Shown here piece by piece: positions 20,776-30,335 of a DNA stretch of 64,000 bases (the first letter of the stretch is position 1; each line of letters begins with the position of its first letter). This DNA is from [Phialemoniopsis] sp. UDSM-2020. Lineage: Eukaryota; Ascomycota; Sordariomycetes; Thyridiales; Thyridiaceae. The notes under the pieces were generated by a model. It worked only from the letters and a program-made list of their open reading frames with translations, did no database searches and was not told the DNA's origin. The position numbers were made by a program, and so were the translations under genes. Where the stretch lies: assembly GCA_018873225.1 (NCBI GenBank), contig JAEILZ010000006.1:372001-436000 (forward strand). The letters are read 5' to 3'.

Positions 20776-22314
20776 ATGTTTCGCCTACTTCGCAATCGCC
20801 ATAACAAACCCGCCCCACTGCCTTATTTCAAGAGCCAATCCGAGCCTGCAAATGTCAATGATGCGGCTCTGGGCACTCCTCGAGAGCGCCCAGCTCGACA
20901 GGGCGGCGATGCTACGGGAGCCGCGCGCATGGCACTCGGCCTGCACGCTGAACCGCCTACAATCACCAAGAAGATGAACCACCACATGATGTGGAACCGC
21001 ATACGTCTCATCCTGCGAGAGCCAATCCTCGAGTTTTTTGGCACCTTCATCTACGTCCTCTTCGGGGACTCCGTCATCGCTCAGTGGAAACTCTCCAAAG
21101 GTGAATATGGAAGCTGGGTGAATGTGTGCTTTGGGTACGTCGTGTTCATCGTTTGTGAAGCACAGATTTAGTGACTAACTGCATACAACAGATGGACTGT
21201 CGGTATTATGTTCGGCATCTACGTCGCAGGCGACTCAGGAGCCTACCTCAACCCCGCCATCACGCTCACCAACTGCCTCTTCCGTGGTATTCCCCTCCGC
21301 CGGTTCCCCATCTACGCCACGGCCCAGTTCTTCGGCGCCTTTGCGGCACACGCCCTCACGTACGCCAACTACTTTAGCGCTTTTGACGAGTTCGAGGGAC
21401 CTGGGGTGCGCACCATACCACCCGGAGACACATCGACGGCGAGCATCTTTTGCACGTTCCCTGCTGGCGACTTTGTGCCCAAGCGCAGCCAGATCTTCTC
21501 CGAGTTCATTGCCCAGTTCGTCACAATTTTCTGCATTTTTGGCCTGCGTGACGAGAATGGTGCAGACATGGTAAGTCGCTCTGCTGAACGTGTCCCGTCG
21601 CGACTGGGAGCAGTCTAACAACTCAATACAGAAAGGCGGCGGTGGTGACTTCACATTTGCCTACGGCTGGCTCAACTTTGGGCTCTTTTCTTCCTTTGGC
21701 TGGCTCACGGGGTTTGTGCTGCCTTCCCAGCCACTTCTTACCATTCTACTACTAACACTAGCTCGCGCGATGTAGCTCCCCCATCAATCCCGGCCGTGAC
21801 TTGGCTGGTCGCATCTGGATCACGATCCTCGGGTACAAGGGACAATGGAGTGCTTTTGGGACCTGGTCATGGGTGAGTAGAGTCTGTCTAAGGCGTTTGT
21901 GGTTAGGAGTCGGTGCTAATAAACGCAAAGACTCCAGTGATTATCCCATTCGTAGGCTGTATTGCCGGAGCTATTGTTTACGATGTATTCATCTACACCG
22001 GCGAGAGTCCGATCAACACAGAGGGCTTCGGGCTGCGGGCCTCGTGGAACTCGATGTTCTGTGGGACCTCTTCAGGCAGGGACGATGCGATATCGCGCGG
22101 GAAGGAAGTCGAAGGTGGTACATCTGAGGAGACGACGCCTGCTGGAGATCTTCACACGGCAAGGACAACAGACGAAGCGGGCACTCCCGCCGCTCAGAGC
22201 AAGACCCACGATACTGAGCGTTCTGGATTTGATGACGCGAGGGATATCGAGAACGCCGATCTAGAGTTCAAGGAGAGCAAGAATGTCTCGTATGATAGTC
22301 ACAGCAAGAGCTAG
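20776..22314 (+). CDS. Aquaglyceroporin (MIP family channel)
   Basis: Plasma-membrane water/glycerol channel of the MIP family. Model: join(20776..21134, 21192..21570, 21632..21711, 21776..21872, 21931..22314), 432 aa; all four introns have GT..AG ends and keep phase. A cytosolic N-terminus of about 75 aa precedes TM1 (EPILEFFGTFIYVLFGDSVI). The first pore motif is NPA at about 140-142 (YLNPAITLT). The second is NPG at about 277-279, followed by Arg280-Asp281; the RD pair is typical of glycerol-conducting members. The exon structure places an intron immediately before the second motif. The C-tail of about 120 residues is hydrophilic, rich in Thr/Asp/Glu, and probably regulatory. The NPA-to-NPG change is unusual and may alter the pore. 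A downstream start at the MNHHMM methionine is possible. Confidence 0.9.
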
Positions 22315-22552
22315 ACGGGGTGGAAGCCTATTCTTTCTTAGTGCATCCTGGTCGTTACAATGACGAGCAATTGATATTTTTGTGGATAGAGCACCCGCTG
22401 AATTGGAAGGAGTGATACGGCTTGGCAAGATCTGCTCCAAATTGTGTTTTGTATGAGGGCTAACACATGGGTGTATTTCACACTATCCGCCCTTCTCAAT
22501 ACGCACCAAGCCTCATCCGTTGTACTCAGTCTCAACAAATTTGCAGCCAGAG

Positions 22553-24145
22553 ATGTTTCCAAAGAAAATCATCTGGGGCAATCTACCTGCCGAGATGCGA
22601 AACGAGATCGTGAGTTTCCTGCCAGCAGTCGGCGGGCAATGCAGCAGACTCGTGACCGTTTCCCGAGAATGGCACTCACTCATCGAGCCCCTCAACTTCG
22701 CCGAAATTAGTCTTACGGCATCACGCCTTGCCAGTACCGAATCGCAAGCCATTCTCAATCGAAAGAGAAACCTAGTCCAGTACATTTGGTACCGTGTGGA
22801 ATTAGGAACGTATGATTGCAGCGAATGTGAGAACAAAGGGCTGTATCATTGGGATCTCGATAATGACAACAATCGATTCATGGCGGATGCTTTTCAAAGT
22901 TTGTTCACGACTCTAAGCGCATGGGAGCCGCGCGGCGATTTGATCCTTGACATCAGCGTCTACTCGGAGAGTGACAATCAGCACTGGTTCAGGCACCTCA
23001 ACTTCTATTCAGACAACGTCCTAGGCGACTACTCACCTCGCCGCGAACGCGATGGAAGAACGAAGCGGAGAGATGACCCGGCCCACGGTTGGGCAGATGG
23101 CGAGTACATATCCCTTCCTCAGCTTGAGCATTTCGCTATTGAAAAGGCATTCGGAGAGATCATGAGAGAGGGACCTTTCCAGGACGAGCCAGCTGAGATG
23201 GAGTGGTAGGAAAGTCTCCCCCTGATCCCTGCTGTTGGAGTCGTGCAATTTCGTCAGCAAACTCGTCGACGATGGAACCCGGTTTCACTCGCCAGCATGC
23301 TTACGCGGTTTCCCAAGATGAAGGAGCTCATCTATGAGCCCTGGAGAGAGTGGCATGATACCCAGGAACAGAGCGATCAACGTGAGTGCTACCTAGACCC
23401 AAAACAAATCGACTGGCAGTCACTGACACGCTAGAAAACAGGCACTCAAACATTTCTCGACTCATTCATTGACACCACCTTACGCAAACTGACGATATTC
23501 GAGAATTTCAACGAAGTATACCCGCCAGTATACAACGACGGCCCCGCCATCAGGGTGCCAAGCATAGCACTGAGTGAAAAGCTCGCCCACACCAGCCTTC
23601 ATCTGACGACACTCTCCGTCTCTTTCATGGTCGATGCCCGCCACTTCTTCGCAGAGCGTGAAGATGCCATGACCTGGGACAACCTTACCTCCCTTGCACT
23701 GACATCGACGATTCTCACTAATGAAGCAGATGTAGACATGCCGGCCATGAATAACATGCTTCATCATGCCGCCATCGCCGCGCTTCAGATGCCCGAGCTC
23801 GAATTGATGGAGCTGTGGAACGGTAGGCGGGGACTCGCGATGCTCTTTCGCTACCAGAGGGCTCGAGACGGGAGGTCCGACATCGTCACGGTGCGGGGTA
23901 CGCGTGAGCTTGCTTTGGCAGATGAGGTTTTGCAGGCCTGGGATGCGGTTGCGCAAATGCATGGCGGCAGTCAAGTCTTCGTCGAAAGCTCTTTGATCCA
24001 TCCAGATCTCATTTGCTGTCATGCCGCAGCAGTCCGCGAACTAGGACTCTTGACTGAAGTCGCCAGGCCTGTCTCACTGCGGCAGATCGACGAAGAGTGT
24101 CGTGCTACAGAAATGATGGTGTTGCTAGAAGAGCTGAGTATGTGA
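22553..24145 (+). pseudogene. F-box protein gene with one in-frame stop
   Basis: Exons 22553..23381 and 23442..24145 join in phase over an intron with gtgagt and acaacag-type ends, giving a 510-codon frame broken only by TAG at 23207-23209. The N-terminus (IIWGNLPAEMRNEIVSFLP) is an F-box-like start, which normally binds Skp1 in SCF ubiquitin ligases. The rest is the usual fungal F-box-associated region with QQTRRRWNP and ELIYEPWREW. The stop falls in EMEW-stop-ESLPLIPAVG, where relatives typically have Trp-Trp, so TGG to TAG is the simplest change. After the stop the same frame stays clean for more than 290 codons, so inactivation is recent, or the stop is read through, or it is a base error. 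Confidence 0.65.
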
Positions 24146-24836
24146 TTCATCGGAGACGGGCAGAAGGCTTCGGAACTCAGCAATATTGAACACAGCAGGA
24201 ATAACAAGTTCACCCCGAGGCTAGTATGCCTATATTAGTTCACAACTCTCATCAATTGAATGCATCAATACAGATTCATAAGCTCGGTCGCGAGGCTTAT
24301 GCAGTACTGTCCACTACACACAGCAGGGCGATTAGATTGTCAATCATGCCCGGGGCTGTGGGTGATCCATCACGAGGCTGGACGTTCAGCTTTCAACAAA
24401 TGACGGAAACGACCAGGCCGACCACCGAATCTGTAGAACTGAATTCCGTTATAGTATTTCATTTATTTTCTTTAAAGTCAATAGAAATCTAAATCCGATT
24501 TCAGCTGTTGATGTGTTTACATGGCTGTTTTTTATTTTTAATATAAATTAAATTTTGTAAAATGGAAAATCAAGTGAGAATTAAAAGTCCAAAATATCAC
24601 ACCATGAATCTTTCATCCATGACCAGAATAAATTGATTAAAAGCCAATGAATACTTAACTCGGGACGAGCATCAATTCTTTGTGAACCCATGGCAAGACC
24701 ATGCCACATCTGCACACTGATATGACATAACGCCGTGGATCTAGGAAGCCATCCCAGATTGGCCAAGTAAAGGTGTCATGTAATGCTTCATCAAGGAGGC
24801 GTGGATTTTTATTTACATCTAAGCTAGGCTGAGACT
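24146..24836. other. AT-rich intergenic region between convergent genes
   Basis: Lies between the F-box gene and the GCIP-like gene, whose 3' ends face each other. The part 24440-24600 is clearly AT-rich, with T and A runs, and probably carries both poly(A) regions. No gene seen. Confidence 0.5.
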
Positions 24837-26015
24837 CTAATTGTTCTTCTTGACCTCGACCTGGAACTTTAGCACCCAGTCCGTAAATGCGTCTTTCTGG
24901 CTGCCATCCCAAGGTTTGGCCAGCAGCTCCGAGGCGGCAAAGGCGTCAAAGAAACACTGGTCCATGAGGTGGTCAATCTCGCCAGGCGACAGTTCGTAGA
25001 ATGCGGCTGCCAGGTCACCAAAGCGCTCCGTCATCTTCCTCAAGATGGGCAGAATCTCGTTCAGTCGAGACGGGACCATGCTGTCTGCGCCGGATGGTGG
25101 CAGGGTGGGCAGAGTCTTGAGGCGCCGCTTGATGATAGCTTGGTAGAGGAGAGTAGTCAGCCTCAGCCTCTTGAGACAAGAGTCGAGGCGGTCTCTGATC
25201 TTGTCCGGGTCGTCGCTGGGGATGTGCCGTTGCGAATTCATCAGATCGTCGACCATCGCCTGCGTAGATATGTGGTTGGATGCCATGTCGTCCGCAAGAT
25301 CATCAACATCATCCTCTCCATAGTCGAAGGCCGCATCGTCGTCTTCGTCAGTCTCCTCGCTCCACTCCTTCAGCTCTTCCAACACATCGTCCAGCGTCTC
25401 CTTGTACTGCTCGACCTTTTGCGCTAGGTGGCCGGCCGCACCGAGCTTCGCGAAGCGCGTCACCTCGTCACACGCCGCCCAGAGCACGCCGGTGGCTGCC
25501 ACACTGCCCTTGTCGCCATTTCCTCCGTTCTTCTTCACGGCCGGGAGGATCTTGCCGTTTCGAGGGATTCTCTCTAGGAGCCCGCGCAGGTGGAGGAAGA
25601 CTTGGTTACAGCGCAGCGCCAGGTCGCGGCGGATGACGTGGGTATAGGTAGCGCCGTCGCAGAGCTCGACGGCCGAGGCGAGGCCTGGTATGGGGCTGGC
25701 GATGAGCTCGCGCAGGTTCCGCGATATTACGGTGGGGGTGAAGGGCTCGTTGATGATGAAGAGGGAGATCTGGGTTGAGTAGGCCCTGATCAGGGAGACG
25801 GAGTCCGATGCAAGTGCCAGGGCATCGATTGGCTTGGCCGGAGAGGTTTGTTCGGGCTTGGTGGTTGTGTCTGAGGACTCGGCTTCCGGCTTCTTCTCCT
25901 TGTTGGTGGTGATCTGAGCAATGACTGTTTCGAGCTGCTTGACCAGGTTGATGGAGGTGTCGATGAGGGTGTTGAGAGCTTCAAGCTCCTTGTCAGTATC
26001 GGCGGAGGATGCCAT
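24837..26015 (-). CDS. GCIP/cyclin-D1-binding-protein-1-like protein
   Basis: Single-exon gene, 392 aa. The layout is that of the Grap2/cyclin-D-interacting (GCIP, CCNDBP1) family: an N-terminal helical region (ELEALNTLIDTSINLVKQLE), a Ser/Thr/Glu-rich linker, then a long alpha-helical bundle with GVLWAACDEVTRFAKLGAAG, followed by an acidic stretch (DEDDDAAFDYGEDDVDDLAD) and a final helical part ending KFQVEVKKNN. In animals GCIP binds D-type cyclins and HLH proteins; in fungi its role is poorly known. Start chosen at MASSADTDKELEA because the helical domain begins directly after it. It is divergent from the glucosidase II gene with about 490 bp between. Confidence 0.8.
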   Translation of the reverse strand: MASSADTDKELEALNTLIDTSINLVKQLETVIAQITTNKEKKPEAESSDTTTKPEQTSPAKPIDALALASDSVSLIRAYSTQISLFIINEPFTPTVISRNLRELIASPIPGLASAVELCDGATYTHVIRRDLALRCNQVFLHLRGLLERIPRNGKILPAVKKNGGNGDKGSVAATGVLWAACDEVTRFAKLGAAGHLAQKVEQYKETLDDVLEELKEWSEETDEDDDAAFDYGEDDVDDLADDMASNHISTQAMVDDLMNSQRHIPSDDPDKIRDRLDSCLKRLRLTTLLYQAIIKRRLKTLPTLPPSGADSMVPSRLNEILPILRKMTERFGDLAAAFYELSPGEIDHLMDQCFFDAFAASELLAKPWDGSQKDAFTDWVLKFQVEVKKNN

Positions 26016-26502
26016 GTTGTCTCTGAGTCATGGCCTGGCACCAGGAAAGAGAAAAAAGCGACAGGTTCTCGACTTGAGCACGCAAACGATGCTGTGAATC
26101 GGGTCGTCAAATCAATGGCGGGGCAATTTTTATTTTTGGAGGGGCGCTTTTTGAAGCCTGGGATGCCATTTGATACCCAATCAATTCGAATGTTATGGCG
26201 GGCATCGGGCGCGGAATGTTCCGACTTTAGGCTGTTCAACGCGCCGACGTCAGACAGCCCAGGTGGGCTCCACGTGATGGCGGTACCTGAAGCACCCCTG
26301 TAGTTGTGGCCGTTTGGAGACTGGACAGGTTGTCACTGGCGCTAACGTTTGGGAGCTCCCCTTCAATTGGATTCATGGTGATAGCTGTCCTTGTTGTTTC
26401 CCGCCATCCTCACCTCTTTCTCCTCTACCAATTCACATCTCGATCATCATCAAGCAGGTCTTGTTGCCATCTTGATGCAGGAATAGCATACGCACACACA
26501 CC
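26016..26502. promoter_or_regulatory. Bidirectional promoter region (GCIP-like / glucosidase II beta)
   Basis: A 487-bp gap between two divergent start codons. It holds several CT-rich stretches on the plus strand (about 26395-26440) before the glucosidase ATG, and no coding sequence. Confidence 0.5.
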
Positions 26503-28396
26503 ATGCGACAATCAAATGCCCTGGCGCTCTTTAGCACCTTTGCTAGCACAAGTCTTGTCGCTGCCAAAGCACCCTCTGCCATTCGAGGTGTTGGCCCAGA
26601 ATGTAAGTAAAGTCAAAAAGCTGTCCACATTCATACCATGTTCCACCAATTGCTACATGCAGGGCCGTTTCACCAAACCTTCTCAAGTGCATAAGCTTTG
26701 AAAACAAGCTATCTTGACCAGTACTGACCTCTGGTTACTCTAACAGTCGTCCACTTCTACGAGTCCAAGGACGCCTTCAAGTGCATCGGTCACCCATCTA
26801 TCGTCCTTAAGCCTTCTCAGGTCAACGACAACAGCTGTGACTGCCCTGATGGCTCCGATGAGCCTGGCACCTCCGCCTGCGCACACCTCAATCCTCTATC
26901 CCCAGAGCAGCCTCTCGTTGGTTCTTTGAGCGGCACGACAAACACCACCAATGTCCTCCCTGGTTTCTGGTGCGCCAATGATGGCCACGTTGGAGCTTAC
27001 GTACCCTTCATGTACGTCAACGACGGCATCTGCGATTATGAGCTATGCTGCGACGGTAGCGAGGAGTACAGCAAGGTCGGTGGCGTCAAGTGCGAGAACC
27101 GCTGTGGCCCTATCGGCAAGGAGTACCGGCGCATCGAGGAGGAGCGCAAACAGGGCAAAGAGCGCGCGGCCAAGCGAAGGCGCACCCTGGTCAAGGAAGC
27201 TAAGGAGTTCCGCCGCCAGGTCGAGGCCCGAGTGACCAAGACCCAGGAGGAGATCCAGCAGCTCGAGGTTAAGCTCGATGGTCTGCGGCAAAAGCTGGAA
27301 GAAGTTGAGAGGTCGGAGAGGGGCAAGGTCGTGAGGCCTGAGGGTCAGGGTGGCAAGCTTGGTGTCTTGGTTGGCCTCGCTAAAGCTCGTGTCAACGAGC
27401 TGCGGGACACCCTCGACAAGGTCCTCGACCAGCGTGATGACCTCCAGGACAAGGTCGCCGAGCTCGAGGGCATCTTGAGCAAGTTCAAGGAGGAGTACAA
27501 CCCCAACTTCAACGACGAGGGTGTCAAGGCTGCCGTCAAGGCCTGGGAGGACTATGCTGCCAAGCTCATCGACGAGAAGAAGACCGAAGTCGATGACAAT
27601 GACGTTCTTGAGATTCTCAAGGAGGACAACGAGGAGCGAGGCGTCAACTGGGCTGAGTTCGAGGGGGATGAGGGTAGCGACACCGATATCCGTAAGTTGC
27701 TATCATTGTGTCTTGCAAATGTGTTGAGTACTGACCGTGGAAACAGTTTACAACTTCGAAGCCTACCTGCCGTCTTTTGCCCGCACTTTCATCCGCCTCA
27801 AGGTTGATGCTCTTCGGATTTGGCTCATTGAGAACGGCATCCTTGCCGACAACCCTTCCTCGGGCAGCAGCGAGTCTCGTCTTGTGACCGCCGCCCGCGA
27901 CGCCGTCAACACGGTCGAGAGCGACCTCAGCAACAAGCGCCTCAAGGTGGCCGAGGACCAGGCCGACCTGGAGAAGGACTACGGCGCCGACGGCATCTTC
28001 CGCGCGCTCAAGGGCAAGTGCGTCAGCACCGAGGCGGGCGAGTACGAGTACGAGCTGTGCTGGATGGACCGCACGATGCAAAAGTCGAAGCGCGGGCACG
28101 GCCACACCAACATGGGCAACTTTGTCGGCATAGAGACGCGCAACGCCGACGACGAGGAGCGCCAGGACGGCAAGGGGCTGGGCAAGGGCCCGCGCGTCGT
28201 CATGCAGTTCGAGAACGGGCAGGGCTGCTGGAACGGGCCCAACAGGAAGACGGACGTCTGGCTGGCGTGCGCCGAGACGGAGGAGCTGTGGCGCGTGTCC
28301 GAGTCGGAGAAGTGCGTGTACAAGATGGAGGTGGGCACCCCGGCGGCGTGCGAGGACGTTCATGAGCCTGGCATTCCGACCAAGGACGAGCTGTAA
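26503..28396 (+). CDS. Glucosidase II beta subunit (PRKCSH-like)
   Basis: Regulatory/retention subunit of ER glucosidase II, which trims glucose from N-glycans together with the GH31 alpha subunit. Model: join(26503..26602, 26747..27691, 27747..28396), 564 aa. An N-terminal signal peptide (MRQSNALALFSTFASTSLVA) is followed by two LDL-receptor-class-A-like Cys modules (CDCPDGSDEPGTSAC and CDYELCCDGSEEY), where the acidic residues bind Ca2+. A long charged coiled coil follows, then an acidic segment, then the MRH-like C-terminal domain (EYELCWMDRTMQKSKRGHGH, QGCWNGPNRKTDVWLACAET) that recognises mannose. The protein ends in KDEL, an ER retrieval signal. Everything expected for the family is present. 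The first intron is longer than its neighbours (144 bp). Confidence 0.95.
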
Positions 28397-28572
28397 AATG
28401 AGAATTCGCATGCTTTATAGATGACGGCAACTGCTTTGTAAATCTGTACCGAGGATAGAAATCGGAGTACAAAAATTCGGAATGAAAAATACATTGTGCT
28501 AACGTGGTATCATGATACATATCTACATGCTTGAAGTCAACCTGAACGCCTGGACCTTTTCCTGGGAGAAAA

Positions 28573-29418
28573 TCAGCCCGCTGCGGCGAGCTTTCTGCGC
28601 TTATTCCTCTCATCTTGCTCGGCAAGCACCTTGGCTGTCAAGGACGCCGTCATGGGGTTGTTGATGCCACTTAACCTCGCATCGCCGTTGGTCTTGCTGG
28701 AAGCCTTGCTCTCCTTTGGCGTTACATCGCCATTCTCGCCCTTGGCCGCATCGTCTGCGCTGCGCTTCTTCTTTTTCTTGTCACCGTTCTTGTCCTTTTT
28801 GAGAGCATGCGTCAGACCCTTAGCCCGGAGCCCCTCTATCCTCTTCCCTAACCTCTCCTTGTCTGCCTTGTCGGTCGGTAGGATGGGGATCACATTGTCG
28901 GCTTCGAAGGGCTCGCTGCACTCGGGGCATATGCGCTCATTGTCCGAGATCTCCTTGATCGCAATCTCGGCGAAGACGTGCCCGCAGGGGACGATGTACA
29001 CGGACTTGGTGTTGGGGCCGACCTCCTTCATCGACACCGGGCATACCCAGACGTCCTGCCCGCGGCCATTCTGGCCACCGGCGCGCTTGAACCTGAGCTT
29101 GACGACGTCGCGAAGCGACTTGATACCAGTGGAGGCGAACGAGACTTGTGCGCCGCCGGTACCCGCGTCCGGGTCATCTTTGTCCTCTTCAGCGCCAGGC
29201 ATGAGGCCCTTGAGCACGGACTCGTAGGCGTAGAGGCGGCCGCGCCAGTCCGAGACGGCGTTGGCGAGGTCGAGGGCCTCGGCGGAGAGGGGGCAGGTGG
29301 ACCAGGCGTGGGTCTGGGACTCGAGGGCCGTGGCCTTGAGCTCCGAGACGGTCGGGGCGCGTTTGCCCTCTTTCACGAGCTCGCGGCGGGTGGGGATGGA
29401 GCCGCCGTCGTTACCCAT
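28573..29418 (-). CDS. rtf2: Replication termination factor 2 (Rtf2)
   Basis: Single exon, 281 aa. The start at 29418 gives MGNDGGSIPTRRELVKEGKR, the diagnostic opening of Rtf2; the longer open frame upstream of it is not family-like. The centre holds a C2HC2 RING-like domain (CPVSMKEVGPNTKSVYIVPC then GHVFAE, and ICPECSEPFEADNVIPILP). The C-terminus is Lys-rich and disordered. In fission yeast Rtf2 stabilises paused forks at the RTS1 barrier, and in mammals it is tied to fork restart and the proteasome. It is divergent from the TOR gene and convergent with glucosidase II beta, with only 176 bp between stop codons. Confidence 0.93.
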   Translation of the reverse strand: MGNDGGSIPTRRELVKEGKRAPTVSELKATALESQTHAWSTCPLSAEALDLANAVSDWRGRLYAYESVLKGLMPGAEEDKDDPDAGTGGAQVSFASTGIKSLRDVVKLRFKRAGGQNGRGQDVWVCPVSMKEVGPNTKSVYIVPCGHVFAEIAIKEISDNERICPECSEPFEADNVIPILPTDKADKERLGKRIEGLRAKGLTHALKKDKNGDKKKKKRSADDAAKGENGDVTPKESKASSKTNGDARLSGINNPMTASLTAKVLAEQDERNKRRKLAAAG

Positions 29419-30335
29419 TGTTGCTGGCCGGACTTTGTCGAATTGTTGTTCTATGGTCTGGTGAGATGTAGGTGTCAGATAGAATGAGATTGCGTCCAGT
29501 AGTGACAGTATGTCTCTTTGCGCAAAGGGCTGAGGTAGTTGAAGTGCGCGACCTGTGATATGGATGGAGTGGCGGATCACCATGAAAGTCCACCACTTGT
29601 AGGTGGTACCTGACAATTTTCGCCAAGAGACGAAATGCGGGACCAATGATCAGGTGTAACCAATGAGTGAAGCGTGAATGCACAAAGTCACATGAGTGAA
29701 ATGCCGATAAGATAGACGATAAGGCACAAGATAACGGTCTAGGCGAGGCAAAGCGGGAAGGAGCAGCTGACAGCTTCGAGGCAGGCAGTTTCAGTGCACG
29801 GTCCACAGGATGATGAGGCAAGTGAGGGCCGGGTACCACCATTCTGTAGCTTCCCTCTCCACCGCTGTAGCGCGTGCCGCATTTTGGTGGACCTGTCGCC
29901 TACCTTCAATCACTCCGACTTCAACTTCGGTTGGACTGGACTCTCCTCCCAGACCACCTCACGCACCTCCCGCTCAATCCCCAACATCTCCTATCCCTCT
30001 TCTTTGACTCTGTCGTGGGCGCTGGGGTGCTTGTGCAGCTCTTCCTTAACTCTTTGAGTCTCATCTTCCAGTGCGCGACTGTGTGCTTGAAGCACAGCGA
30101 CAACACCTCCCAGCTTGACCTCATCCCCCGAAGACTGTCCCCCCCCACAGCCTCCATTAACCCCCTCCATCTCATCACGAACGCGCACCTCGAGCCGATA
30201 TCGAATACACCACGAACTATCCTCCCTCTCCACCGATTCCCCTTCCCCGACCGCCCGTCGACTCGATGATGCGATAACCCTCCTACATGGCCTGTTGACC
30301 TGGTGGACATCGTCCCTACTGACTCTAGGGCAAAC
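29419..30335. promoter_or_regulatory. Bidirectional promoter region (rtf2 / TOR)
   Basis: A 917-bp gap between divergent start codons. The TOR side (about 29950-30330) is very C/T-rich, as expected of a fungal 5' leader. Several short ATG-started frames occur upstream of the TOR start, so uORFs are possible; none is individually supported. Confidence 0.5.

Noticed and set aside
24440..24640. AT-rich block as a replication origin or transposon remnant
   Set aside because: It sits exactly between two convergent stop codons, where AT-rich 3' UTRs are expected, and no repeat structure is visible.
28573..29646. A 357-residue version of Rtf2 starting at 29646
   Set aside because: The extra 76 residues look like translated 5' UTR; the family begins at MGNDGG (29418).
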